DNA of 64,000 bases from Diploscapter coronatus (Eukaryota > Nematoda > Chromadorea > Rhabditida > Rhabditidae), in NCBI GenBank assembly GCA_964036155.1, contig OZ038423.1, positions 72,555,249 through 72,619,248 of the forward strand. Direction: 5' to 3'. The position numbers and the translations under genes were made by a program. Shown here in pieces: positions 25,136 through 36,755 of the stretch; position 1 is the first letter of the stretch; every line of letters begins with the position of its first letter. The notes under the pieces were generated by a model. The model was not told the origin of the DNA and searched no databases. It was given only the letters and a program-made list of their open reading frames with translations.

Positions 25136-26977
25136 TGTGGATGTGTGGAGTGGAGCGGGAAGGGGGGACCGAGTTTGGGGAGAATGCCGCACGCCCTGAA
25201 CAAGGACTGATTCATTATTCAGAATCAGCAAGACGTTCGACAAATGTTAAAAATCGGTTGAATACATCAAGAAAGAACATCAACGTTCACGTCAATGATT
25301 GAAGAAATCGAACGGAAGTTTTTAATTTAAAATATCACATGAAGGGTTAACAGTAGAATTGTGAATTCATGAACGTCCTCATGCACAAGATCAATAGGCC
25401 ATCACAAAATTGAAACAAAGTCCCATTTTTAACGATGGTAATTAGATATTTTGAACTATAAAAATTACGCATAAAAGCAAAATTCTAAACAAGTTATAAG
25501 AGTTGAAAAGACGTGAAACAATTTCTGGGTGACCAGAAAAGTGATCTTTAAAAGATATAAAATAAAAAGATCAGCCGTAAAATTACATCATTACGTAACA
25601 ATTAGAGATATAAAATGGCTAAATGACTCATAAGAACGGAACGAGAATAATTCCGAACGAGCAAAAATGAACAATTAACACGGGTCATTGGATGGCATGA
25701 AATGTGCACATTGCACTAGTAGCTATGCTATAAATTCCCTGAAATGATATTTTTAAAATGGGCAGTGCATTTCGTTAGATCGCTAAAGCAGCCATTTTGG
25801 CCGTCATTCTCTACGAATCCAGCGATTTCGAACGACCGTAGAATTATTGCGTAGTAACAAATTCGCGCGCGCGCGATCGCAATAAATGCAATGAAAAGAC
25901 ATTTAAATCCAGACAAACAATGAAATAGCAAAAATATGAAACTTTGTTTTTTTTTTAATTTAATGAACTAGAGGAATCATGTTTCCCTAAACAATCAGAA
26001 AGGCAGCTTGGATCTTTCGCTACCTCCCGCATTCTACAAAATATTATTGAGAAAAGATACCTTACAAATTGACTATCCTAACCGAATGTCGAAGTGAACA
26101 ACAATCCAAATCGCCATCTGAGAGATTATTGAAAGGCTCAATTTTTTCTGGATTTTCAAGAATGGCACAAGGAAGTGGAATATGCTAACTATTAAATTCT
26201 AGGATTATTGAACGACAGGATAATTGAAAGAATGCAACAATGAAGGATAAATCTGCTTGAAACATGCACACATATATACACACAAACGCATTGAGACTTC
26301 AATATACAAACTCTGCCCTCTGCAAAAGAGAAGAAAGCAATTTGCTCCTAACTGATTCCTCTTTCTTCCCGCTTTCATCTTCAATTTTCATTTTCATTAA
26401 TTTCCAAACCTCTGCCTGATGCACGCGTTATCTTCATTCTCGTCTAATTCATTCGCACCCCTTCAGCATTTGTTCATTCCGCTTATCTCTGCTTCGATTT
26501 CTTCTCGGCGTAACACTTTCCACTTGAAAATCGCGAATTTAAAAATCACCACACATCTGAATCGACTAAAATTGGAAATTTAGTTCAAAACGCGGGAATA
26601 AACAACGAATATTGCATCATCAGAAGAAAAAATTGTCTAATCTAAAATTGAACAGCGAGACGTCTTCGTTGAAGACGTTTATCTGATCGCTACGGAAATA
26701 GTCACTCCACATGAAAGTAACGACTATAAAGTGTGACGACGTCAGAAGGTTCTTAGAAGTCAACAATTTGCTTGCTTGTATAAATGGACAATTTTGAAGG
26801 CCCAAATAAGAAATGACGATTTTAGACAACGAATTTCAACGTACAATTTTACAACTTTGAAGCATAGAAAATTTTCATCGAGTGCTTAGATCAATCAAGA
26901 ATCCTGAAGACCATCATGCAATTGTTCTTTCGCAAACAGTTTCGGGAGGAATTTCCGAATGGTTCTTGGATCCGAAT

Positions 26978-27041
26978 CAGGAGTGCACGAAGTTTCGATT
27001 TGAAACTTTTTGAAATCGATGTCGAATTTCGTGCACCCCTT
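26978..27041. mobile_element. tiny hAT-like inverted-repeat element, 64 bp
   Basis: The left end CAGGAGTGCACGAAGTTTCG and the right end, which reads AAGGGGTGCACGAAATTCG in reverse complement, are inverted repeats that nearly fill the element. The flanks ATCCGAAT (26970-26977) and ATTCCAAT (27042-27049) match at 6 of 8 positions, suggesting an old 8-bp target duplication. CAGGRG ends with an 8-bp duplication fit hAT elements. Confidence 0.6.
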
Positions 27042-27692
27042 ATTCCAATACACACATCTTGTACCTTCAAAAATTTCCTACTCAACAAAAATCATTTGTA
27101 AATTTATGATGAAGCACGACAATGACAGCATAAAGAATGCGTGAAAATGATTCGCGGAATTTCGATAGTTTCTGTAATGTGAAAATTAATTGAGAAGGAG
27201 GGGGCAGAAAGACTAGCAACAATCAGAAAGGATTAGGCAGGGCTGATTGAGAGATGGAGAAAACACTAAAATAGAGCACTCGTCATCCGGCATATAATGC
27301 CTGAGGTAATTAACTGAATGAAAATCAAGTGCAAAGCGCAGGGGAATAAGTGGAAACCCGAAGCATCTAATGAATACGGTAATAGGGAGTAATGAACGTG
27401 GAAATCGATTTCGAAAGCTAAAAACATTAGTGAAGCCCAGAAGATCTTCAAATTTTTCCGAAATCAGGTTAGGAATTTCATCCTATCCATAGTAATAAAA
27501 AAATGATGCATACCAAACATGTATAAAGTATCTGAACAACATGCCAAAGAATGAAAGAATGAGTGCTGCGCGTTTCATTTCATATATGTGAGAATTTCTC
27601 ACGCCAGTCTATGATTTTCTTGTTTTGCATGGAAGTGATGGCGATGTAATGATGGTGTAGCGTGGATCTACGAACATTTGTTTCGTTTATTT

Positions 27693-27814
27693 GGCAACTT
27701 GAAAACCGCATGACCTCGTGACATGCAAAATAGTGTGAGAAAAGAAAGCCTACCGTCCGAAATCCACCCTATTTCGTATGTCATGATGTCATGCGTATCA
27801 TGCGGTTTCCAGAT
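27693..27814. mobile_element. palindromic element, tentative family B copy
   Basis: GGCAACTTGAAAACCGCATGA at the left and TCATGCGGTTTCC at the right (27799-27810) are inverted, with a 10-bp perfect core (AACCGCATGA) and further matches (GTGACATG versus CATGATGTC). It starts with GGCAACTT like the other family B copies and has a similar size, but its interior matches only loosely. Confidence 0.55.
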
Positions 27815-28387
27815 AGCCCGTTGATTTTTTCTATAAATTCAATAAAATACTCAAAGGGCAACTGCTTTCAGTAACCAGTAAAAAATCATCCGTCGGTCTT
27901 TCGAGCGTGAAAGATCACTAACGTCAAGATCCGATCATCGAATGATTTTTGCACTTCTTTTCGTATAGTCCAAACGAACTGCTGCATTTTTTCGGTTTCA
28001 CGAGTTCCACAAGCCAAAAAACCACTAAAACTCTCCATTCTCTTTTGCGCATCGTTCTATTTCTCGCCAAGCTCAAGCTCGGCTTTTTTCTGTTTTCCTA
28101 ATCTTTGCTGCTTCTTTTCTCGCTCTACGTCAAAATCTGTCAAACGTAGTGCGAGAGGATAGTTTCTTCGCATTTCTCTGCACTTTCTTCAATCCTTCGA
28201 TCTTTTCTTTGTCCGCAAAAATGCTCATCGCAACAGGTCTTCCTCACGGCAGCACGCGGTTCTGCGATTGTGCAATGGCGGTGTTTTGCCTGAGGCGAGG
28301 ACTACAAAAGCCACCTTCTCAGTGGGAATTCCAGCATCCATTCGTCAGCTCAGCAGTTTCATTCCATCAAACGGGATATTTTACATA

Positions 28388-29896
28388 ATGAACTCAATTA
28401 TCTTAATCTCGGCACTCGTTTACTCGTTAGGATTTTTCCATGAAATACAGGTAAATTTCAACTCACTGTTTCCTTATTACTCCACTTTTGCGAAGTTTTG
28501 GATTTTGATTTTTCGAAATCAAATAGCGTGATCTTTTGTTTTACATCAAGTGGCTGACTTTGTTGATTAACTACTCTGAACTTTTTCAATTAGGCCGCAC
28601 CGACCGCAATTGCGTTGAGGGATTCGGAACAATCGACAGAAGTAGCTTTGACGGAAACAACAACAACCGCAATTGACACTCTATCGGAATCCGAAGGAGG
28701 ATTGAGGGTGAAGAGGAGTGGATGTGGATGTTGTTGCTGCAGGCCCTGCTGCTGCTGTTGTTGCAGACCCTGCTGCTGTTGCAGATGTTGCCGGTTTGCT
28801 TCGAGATTTCAGTTCTCTCCGAAAGGAAAATTTTCAGATGCTGCACTTGCTGTAGAACTTGCTGCTGTACCTGCTGCAGGTAGGCTTCGAAAATTTCATA
28901 ACTTCGATCATTTGACTTTCTCAACTGATTAGGTCTTCTAAATTTGTCACATAAAATCTCGAAATTTGCGATATTCCCAAAACACATACATAAACTTTAG
29001 TAATCCAGCTAATCTTATTCAATTTTAGACCATGCTGCTGCTGCTGCAGGTAGAATCAAGATTTCATGACTTTTCCTCTTCGAATTTTCATATGCTACTT
29101 TTGTATCCAAGAGTTATTATCATTTTATTTGCAGAATTACTAAACTTTGACTATCCCTTTAGAAAGCTAAAAAAACCCATATATCAAAATTTTAGGCCAT
29201 GCTGTTGCGGATGCGGTGGGTGCGGTTGCTGTGGATGCGGTGGCTGTGGTTGCTGCGGTAATTTTCATTTTAACTATTCTAATTAACCAATTTAATTATC
29301 AGTAATTAATTAATACCCTTAATTATCTAACTAAGGCTGCGGAGGTGGACGCAAGCGCCGAGCTCTCCAGGCCTTGAAGATCAAGCACTTCGAGAAGGTC
29401 GCCAGGGAGCAGAAGGCTATCGAAGCTGCTTCGAATGAGGAACAGCAGCAGGCACAAGGCGAATATCAGGAGGGCCCACAGGAACAGAGCCAGATTGCCG
29501 ATAACCAGGAGCAACAGTCTGTTGAGAAGTTGTCCGAATCGGAGGAAGCCAAACCGAACTACATGAGGACGGCCACGGTAAGAGCAGTTAACTGAAATTT
29601 GTCTGAAGATAGTCTTTACGGTGGGCTTGTTCGAAAGGTTGCGTCTATAGCGCAATTTTGGATATCGACATTCTCTCAATCAATAGTCCATTATTGAAAT
29701 GTGCAACCTTCGGAGAAGTCTTTACGATATGTCTCCTCAGAGTTTCACATCTAACAAGTTATACGTTTTTCTTCCAGAGCCCTGGCAAGACTTTCTTAAT
29801 TCACCAAGTTTTCAGATCGTCGGTCCAATCGCTCAAACCGCAACGGGTTTCGTCGTCAACGTTCCGCAACAACCCAACGTTTACGGATATTATTGA
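28388..29896 (+). CDS. secreted poly-cysteine proprotein
   Basis: Signal peptide MNSIILISALVYSLGFF, then a Ser/Thr/Glu-rich propeptide ending in the furin-type site GLRVKR. It is followed by about 43 cysteines in roughly 86 residues, in blocks such as RPCCCCCC, RTCCCTCC and CGCCGCGG. A basic GGGRKRR closes the array. A Gln/Glu-rich linker and a C-terminal PWQDFLNSPSF...VPQQPNVYGYY follow. Exons: 28388-28450, 28594-28793, 28838-28879, 29029-29049, 29196-29257, 29336-29577, 29780-29896 (248 residues). Exons of 42 and 21 nt are both phase 2-2, so each can be skipped without a frameshift. The last acceptor is CAGAG: cutting after CAG would give another open frame ending at 29948, but the frame chosen looks more protein-like. 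I recall similar Cys-block proteins in nematodes, function unknown; matrix, cuticle or metal binding are guesses. AATAAA at 29987-29992. Confidence 0.85.
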
Positions 29897-30248
29897 GAAG
29901 ATTTTATGGCATGAACAGCTTTCCGCGAATCTCAGGCACACCAGATGATGCCCTTATTTATTTGTGAATTCTACTGTGATGATCAGAATAAATTATTTAT
30001 TTTAATGAAACCGGCAACTTGAACACCCCTACAGCATTACAGTACGAAAAGTAGTGTCCAAAAACGGCGAATTTCCTAACCGTTGCCTAGCCTGTACTAT
30101 TTCTACATGCTATTGCCTCAAGTTGTAGGACTGTAACATCCGTAGCATTCCCTCGATGCAGATGAAACTTGCAAGTTGGAATGGTAAATCTGGGAAATGC
30201 TTTGTTTGATATTAAAAATTGTTTATTCGAAATTTATTAGGAAAAAAA

Positions 30249-33200
30249 TCAAATTTTGGACGAAATATTGTTGTTTAGTAGGTTCGAAATCTGTTTATGC
30301 AGAGCGTTTGCCGACTCTTGTACTATTTCCGTCCGACCGTCCTATAAAATAATTTGATGTTTTCAAAAGAAATATTCCCTCCTTACATAATTTCTCAAGA
30401 TCTTCCTATCGATCAACGTTTGAATGACATTTTTGATTGGGTCCGATGACAGATATGTTAGATCCAATAGACTGTAGTCTTTTTCGTACAGCAGAATCAT
30501 TTGCTAAATTTTTTCGTCTTCAAATTGTTTCTTTCGAATTCCTCATACTTGTTGAACGTAGGATATGGCTCTAGAGGTACTTTCTAGCTTGGCTAATTTC
30601 TCATTGTCACCCGAAAGACAGTTGATCACTATGAGGAAATGTTTCATGTATGGCTGAAATAATTTTTTGTGCTCATGAATTCTAGGACTTGAATTAAAGT
30701 TCGGTTTGGTCGAAATTACACTTCCAACAATTGACAAATTTGGTCAGAGTTTCAATATTTTTGGTCTTTTGTAGGCTTTATCCATTTGTAAGCCTCATTC
30801 ACTACAGGTAATAGGCTAGAGGTAGGATTGGGTAGGCCCTATGCTATTTTACATTCAATCAACTTATTGGGAAGGGTGTTTGGACCATCGTCTCTAGCAT
30901 GCCATACTTTAACCTATCCTAGTTACAAGGAGTGGATGAGGTTTACAAATCAAATGGATGAGGAGACGAGGTTTATACAAGAAGTTAATATTTTTACTCC
31001 CAACATCTGGACTGTGTCGATAATAAACTATCCTCAACCTACTCGTATGAGTCTTTCCAACTTAGCAATCCAGGCCCATTCATCGATTTTCGATACTTCG
31101 TCCCCCTTTCCACTGATCATATTCGCGGCTCTCATTCGATGCATCGCCTTCTGGAATTCGTTCTTTTCCTCTCCGGGAACACTAACGATTTCTCGATTCA
31201 GAAGAGATAGAACAAATCTAAAGATTTCTTTTCTTTTGTGGATGATCTTTTTTGAATATCCCTACAAGAAGCCCTTCTCCAGGTCGTCATTTTTCACTAT
31301 TCGACTAGACATTAGAAATGCGATAATGGCTTCATAGGCGCAAAATGGAAGCATCTGAAGTGGTGACAATCAGTTCATTTTTTCCGTCTACTACCAAAGC
31401 TACTTTCTAAACTTACGGAATTAGCGTAGTTATCAATGGCGATTCTAGTCACGGCAAGGCCCATGACTTCTTTATTCAGCCCTTCATTTTGTCGCCCGGT
31501 TTCTTTGTCAATCGGCATTTTGAGGAGCTTTATCGGAAAATCGACTTCGCTCAAATCGATTGATTCGAAGAGATCTGAGTGAAGAGTAAAATAGGATCTG
31601 AAGTGGTGGATGCATGTAATCAGTCATTGTAATTCGGAAAATTGCCTCAAATCCTCATCCAAAGATTTCTCTATGTAAACGTTGATATCCAACGATTGCA
31701 GTAGTGAGAATAGTTGAGAAACGTTCAGCTTCAAAGCACTGAATTTTACAGTAGTACTTCCAGCCTGAAATTTAGCAAACTGGCAAAAATTCTATGAGAA
31801 AAGTTTCTACGTTCAATAGACTACTGCACGCCAAAGGCCAGACAGTCAGAATCGAATTAGCATTTTGCTCCTTGACGATAAAATGGGCTAGTCGACGGAT
31901 TTCAGACTTCTCTTCCATCGTCAAGGTCTTCTGAATACAAACATGTCCAAAAATCGTGAAAGATTTAATTTTCACATCTAAATTGTGGAGTGGTCGATAG
32001 ATCCTGCCATTGAAATAGTCCCTAGCTGAAATCGGCTTTCCAAAAGTCACGAAACACTTCCCATAATCGCGGTTCAACACGTTTCTGGCTTTCAACAGTG
32101 CTGAAGAGAACCATAAGATGAACATTTTCGCGTGAAAAGTACCAGAAGTCGTTTCTTTCGGCTTGGGGAAACCTAGCAATTCATAGGCGTAAAGCATTTC
32201 TTCAAGAATTTTGTCATAGTTCATTGCGACAGGCACGAGAGTCTGGAAATTGATTGAAATTCAGCCGTTATTAAGCAATTTGAAATTACGATATCCAGAA
32301 CATCGCCTTTCAGAAACGGTTCAAGCACAGTCTGGATGAGCCCGTATTTGGGACTGACGCTTTTGCCAGTTCGAGATCGACCTCCCTCCACGAAAAATTC
32401 TATCGTTCTGTCATTGTGGATCAAGTGCTGCTGCACGTATTCGGAAAATATCGCCCAATAGAGATAATCCTGAAAGGTGGTAGTAAAACCCTGACCTTTC
32501 AAAGAAAATGAATTATCGATCGCGCTTAAACGTGTATGTTAGACGTCAGAAAGAGCATTAATGCATTCAGCCGATTTGAAGAGCCTCGAGTTTCAATTTT
32601 AAATCTGATAAATTTACCTTTCCAAACGACCTCCTCATGAAGAATGCCCCGGATCTTCGCAGCACTTCTCCCATGAATGCCATTTTGGCGAAATCCTCTC
32701 CAGCTGCGATCGCTGGTAATTCAATTTCCTAAATTATCCCGCTTTTCCAAAGATTTCTTTAAAATTCCAACGTATTCATAGCAAATCAAAGAAATCAGAA
32801 TGAAGTCCATGTAGGTTTTATGTGAAGGCATGAAGACGACTGGGTATTGACCGCTCAGTTTCAAAATTTCCTTCATAGCCGGCTCATTGACGTAAATTCC
32901 TTGAAAGAGTCTCTGAAAAGAAAAATTTTGCCGACTTTCTAATTCTTTGTAAAAATATCATACCCTAAGAACTTTGGTGACGACATATCCGAACCCCTTC
33001 ACGTTCCAGATGCTGTATTTATGACCCATTTTATCCAAAATTGCATGAGCCTCTTTTTCTACTTCGGCTCTTTGGCATTTCCTTCGTATCACCTCCTCTT
33101 CAATGGCTAGCTTGAAATTTTCAACCTGATTCAGATTTTCTAATTTCTTCACACCTGCACCCTTCCCGATCTGAAAACAGCTTCGTTGATTTGTTTCCAG

Positions 33201-33377
33201 TACCTGGCTGCGTTTGGGCCTGAATGTCCCGGGAAATGCTTCTGCTTGGTGATCCATCTGTAAAATTCTTCTTCGTCGAAAATCAACAAATCGATCAAAC
33301 TTCAAAGGCCCTCCAGCATCGTCCAGTTTACTGAGCCAATCCACATATTGCGGATAAAATACTTCTCTGTTGGGCAT
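30249..33377 (-). CDS. GNPAT: dihydroxyacetone-phosphate acyltransferase (GNPAT), peroxisomal
   Basis: Makes 1-acyl-DHAP, the first step of ether-lipid (plasmalogen) synthesis, in peroxisomes. The model has about 689 residues; human has 680. Acyltransferase motifs: HKTYMD (HX4D, residues ~169-174), [20 protein letters not shown] and [14 protein letters not shown]. The protein ends NNISSKI, a plausible PTS1 variant. Exons on the minus strand: 32964-33377, 32772-32912, 32618-32728, 32290-32469, 32143-32242, 31976-32100, 31811-31930, 31646-31764, 31417-31597, 31266-31354, 31043-31217, 30549-30653, 30387-30503, 30249-30341; phases agree. A further short exon between 30654 and 31042 is possible from alignment by eye. 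Introns are tiny (42, 45, 46, 48 nt); the one at 31598-31645 begins GC. Convergent with the poly-Cys gene. The C. elegans counterpart would be acl-7. Confidence 0.95.
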
Positions 33378-34257
33378 AGTTTAAAGCAGGGGAAAGTCCG
33401 AGAATAAATATGGAGTTTTCAAGGAAAAGTGGAATTTTTCCAGAAGAGAAAATAAGCCGCAGGCCACGCGAGTCGTGTCGTTGTTGGTGCACTTTCGCAT
33501 TGTCAAGGCACAGCCCGGGAATGGGCCAATTTGATAAGGCAGACTGAAAGAGAGTGGGAAACGGACTGAGAGTTCATTGGAGGCGAGGAGCATGCACTTG
33601 ATTTTTAGTGCTACTTTTGTTACTTATTGGCATTTTTATCTGCGTAAGAAATAGATAATTTACTCATAATTCTCGAAATGATGGATATCTTTCCCTGTTC
33701 GATCGTGTTCTTCTAATCCAAAGTCGGGATTTTTTGAGACCTTCATCGAGGTTGTTTCCGTCAACAATGATATTTTAGTGTGATGACTCATTCATGAACG
33801 TTTATTTCGAATTATTTTGAACTACTATCCATCTCAAATCGATTTTCGAATCGATCACCATTGCTGGCAATTCCTTGCTCACGCCACATATCAGCACATA
33901 TGCCCTTGGTCGAGTGCCTTGTTCTTCCCTCCCTTGGCCAAAACCCTTTATCAACCCGTCACGTATCATTCGAATGCGATAACATTGCAATGGCAGACAT
34001 TTTCTAGTTTTACGATTTATTCCAGAATTCTTTGTTGGCTATTGACAGCAATGAAATATTTTATTATTTCCCAATGATTTGGAGGCAATGAAAATTATGC
34101 TGCAAAATTCTAGAAAGTCAGAATTAAATGTTTGAATGCTGGTAAGCACTTGATAAACTAGTAAAAATAAGTGGCACGTCGTTTGCCTGTTAAGAATTGT
34201 GATACAGAATATACCACGTTTTTATTGATCAAACATTAACTTGAGCGCTTTATTCGT

Positions 34258-36470
34258 TTACTCAATCACTGGCTGAGCATCGAGAATGTTCGGCGTTGCG
34301 AAAAATACAACGGCGGAGAATGAGAAAATAAGAAACGTGAAGAGAAACAGAGAAAATCGATCGACGACCATCGCACAGAATCTCCAATCGCTCTGCTGGT
34401 CTTCTTCCTCCTCTTCTTCGTCACGAAGGGTCTGAACCGTCTCTATTTTCAGGATGTTTATGGTTTGAAAGATTTCACGTTGGAAAAGATGAACATCGTT
34501 TTCAATTATCGTTAAACAGCCTCGATGACGATGAAGAAAGCTTACTTTGAAAGCGTTGAGTATCTCGAGAATTTCAGCCAGCATTTCTTCCATCAAGGTG
34601 AGCTTGTTATCGCTTTGTAGCTTTTCGATCTCTTGAATTCGAACTTTTTTCTCAAGTGGCTTTTTATCCGACAGGATCACCGTCTCATCGGTTTCGTGGA
34701 AACTTGTAACGCTCTAAAACGTGCGTGGCATCGTTTGGAGTTTCATATTCTCTATCATTACATGTCGATTCGAGCTCTTCGATTGTGAACTCCCTGGCGA
34801 ATTAAAAGATTTACAATTGGGCGATGAAAACTTATAGCCGGGTCTTCTCATCAGCAATAGCCAAGGCAACCAATCGAGAAATACAGCGCGGGTCTGAAAG
34901 TCAAGTCTGATTCCTCGTGATGAGATAACTTGATAGTACAATTCTGATATTTTGCATGAAATCTAATAACCAATACCCAAGCTCCCATAACGTGAGTCTT
35001 CGCACTGCGGAAGTGAATATTTACGACGACCAATGTGAAAATGATTGAAGTTCCAAGGATTACCAAGTTTATCGACAGAAACGCGGCTGAATCGGTGATT
35101 ACAAAATTATTCCTATCTGACGATAAAAAAGTACCGATGACTGGAATCGATTCCGAAGTTGGAGGCGTTACATCTGAAACCATACCGAGGAATACCGTCA
35201 CCGACAGAAGATTAGTAATTTCTGAAATTCAAGGAAATTTCTTAAAATTATAGGTAAAACGAACGAAGCGTAATCTTTTCTCCGCACTCTGGTGGCATCG
35301 TGAATCCGACGATGTTCGATAGAGAAATCAGCACTGAAGGAACGATCCAATTCAGACCGTAGTAAAGGGTTTTCCGCTAGATTTATAGCATAAATAGCAA
35401 TAATGCAATCAAGCTAACCTTCAAATGCATGTAGAAATATAGTTCGACATATTGATCACCTTTGAATGGGGTTGCTATTCTCTGTGCAGGTGTTGCTAAA
35501 ACTCAATCTTTCCGAAAACGAACAATTTTGGGAACCTAATAAGTCGAACTCTCCATTTGGAACGTAATAGCTGAGGTCGATTTTGTTCTTCTCTGTCAAG
35601 TCAGTGTCTTCGATCTCGAGATTCAACCTTGATCCAGTGTAGGTCCATGATCCGAACTATCAAATTATACATTTAGAATCAGACAACTTCTTCCAAACCT
35701 TCATGTAGCAAAGCTGATCGTCATAAGGAAACCACGTCATGGATAGCGAACAAGAAATCCGAATGATGGCTGGCGGAGCAAGGAGCACGGAACCGTCACT
35801 ATTCACGACGAAATTGACAGGGAAAGAGGCATCGAAGTGCTCATCAGCACTGGAAAATTAATGAGTTTCGCGAAAGATTATCGGAGTGAGCTAGATATCA
35901 TGAAAGCGAGACAATGAATAATTAGATAACCGATATGAAGATCGATATTTTCTTCACATTTTGACTTAGAAATGTTGCTCTTCAGGTTTCTGGTGAGAAA
36001 ATGAAACATTTCAAAGCTTATTCTGAACCTATTAAACAGCAAAATATCTGGACGCCACAGCGCGGAATTCGGCATTTGCACACTAGTTATATTTCCATAC
36101 TCTTTTGGATCCCATATCATCTTGTAGTCTAAAAATACACAAAAAAAAATTCCACGCGATATTAGAAACCGACCATGCCAAGTGTACTGTGTCCAAATGA
36201 CGAGTGTTAACACCTGGTTCTTCTCGTCCTAAAATATTTTGCGAAAAATAGCATAACTCGTGAATAAACACATACAACGTCGACTAATTGTTGCAACAAA
36301 ATTCGCAGTTTCACATTGACTGGCAGCGAATGATTATAGACGGGCCTCTCTGCTGTGTCGTAGTTATTTCTCAAATCAGCCAGAAGACGGTATTCATCTC
36401 CACTACCGAACGCAGTACGAAATACAGCGAAAGATAAGAATAGTCCAATATCGGTGATTCTGGTAATCAT
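34258..36470 (-). CDS. Cys-loop ligand-gated ion channel subunit, nicotinic non-alpha type
   Basis: Plasma-membrane channel subunit resembling the alpha-7/ACR-16 branch of acetylcholine receptors; 493 residues in 12 exons (36276-36470, 36174-36228, 36029-36128, 35699-35849, 35536-35656, 35419-35495, 35265-35376, 35135-35221, 34977-35086, 34762-34893, 34546-34713, 34258-34431). Order: signal peptide, ligand domain with WTQYTWHDYK and WRPDILLFN, the Cys-loop (Cys150...Cys164, 13 residues between), M1 from ~237, M2 beginning GEKITLQITNLLSVTVFL, M3 near 300-325, a Ser-rich and acidic intracellular loop, and M4 FLFTFLIFSFSAVVFF. Loop C (YYVPNGEFDLLATPAQR) lacks the adjacent cysteines of alpha subunits. 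The GEK at the start of M2 predicts cation selectivity. Introns of 48, 48 and 114 nt break M2-M3 and the loop. Reverse AATAAA at 34249-34254. Confidence 0.94.
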
Positions 36471-36755
36471 GAAAAATTAGCGAATGAACGGACGAATGAA
36501 GAAATGGTCGAAATTGCATCGATTTGACTGCATTTCATCGTGCAAATACATTGTTTGTTTTTGTTTGATAATCTGATAATCGATGTTCTTGCTGCTCGTT
36601 GTCCATCATTAATTCGCCTCCTGCTTTATTTTCCTATCGGATCTTTCTTTCTTCTTTTGCGGTCAAAATGAGCCACTTTCTTCAAGAATAATATGTGCGC
36701 TGACTAGATTATGATCGGAATAAATTCGATATTTGATTATGAGTTACGCCGTTTT

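Larger units (their letters stand above)
25136..28387. other. intergenic region with small inverted-repeat elements
   Basis: No gene is supportable. The region contains an alternating CG run at about 25864-25875 (GCGCGCGCGC), a 64-bp hAT-like element (26978-27041) and a family B element (27693-27814). Towards 28.0-28.4 kb it becomes pyrimidine-rich and probably holds the promoter and 5' UTR of the poly-Cys gene. A short ATG-started frame at 28220-28385 ends just before that gene's start and could be an upstream ORF. Confidence 0.55.

Noticed and set aside
28586..28987. Minus-strand ORF across the poly-Cys exons
   Set aside because: It is the antisense of TGC repeats (Gln/Ser-rich) and has no independent support.
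30005..30165. Possible further palindromic MITE downstream of the poly-Cys gene (GGCAACTTGAA ... TCAAGTTG)
   Set aside because: The first bases resemble family B and a short inverted pair exists, but the arms do not align well enough to call an element.
33178..33210. A 33-nt GT...CAG segment in GNPAT exon 1 as an ultra-short intron
   Set aside because: It is below credible intron size and the frame is open through it; kept as coding.
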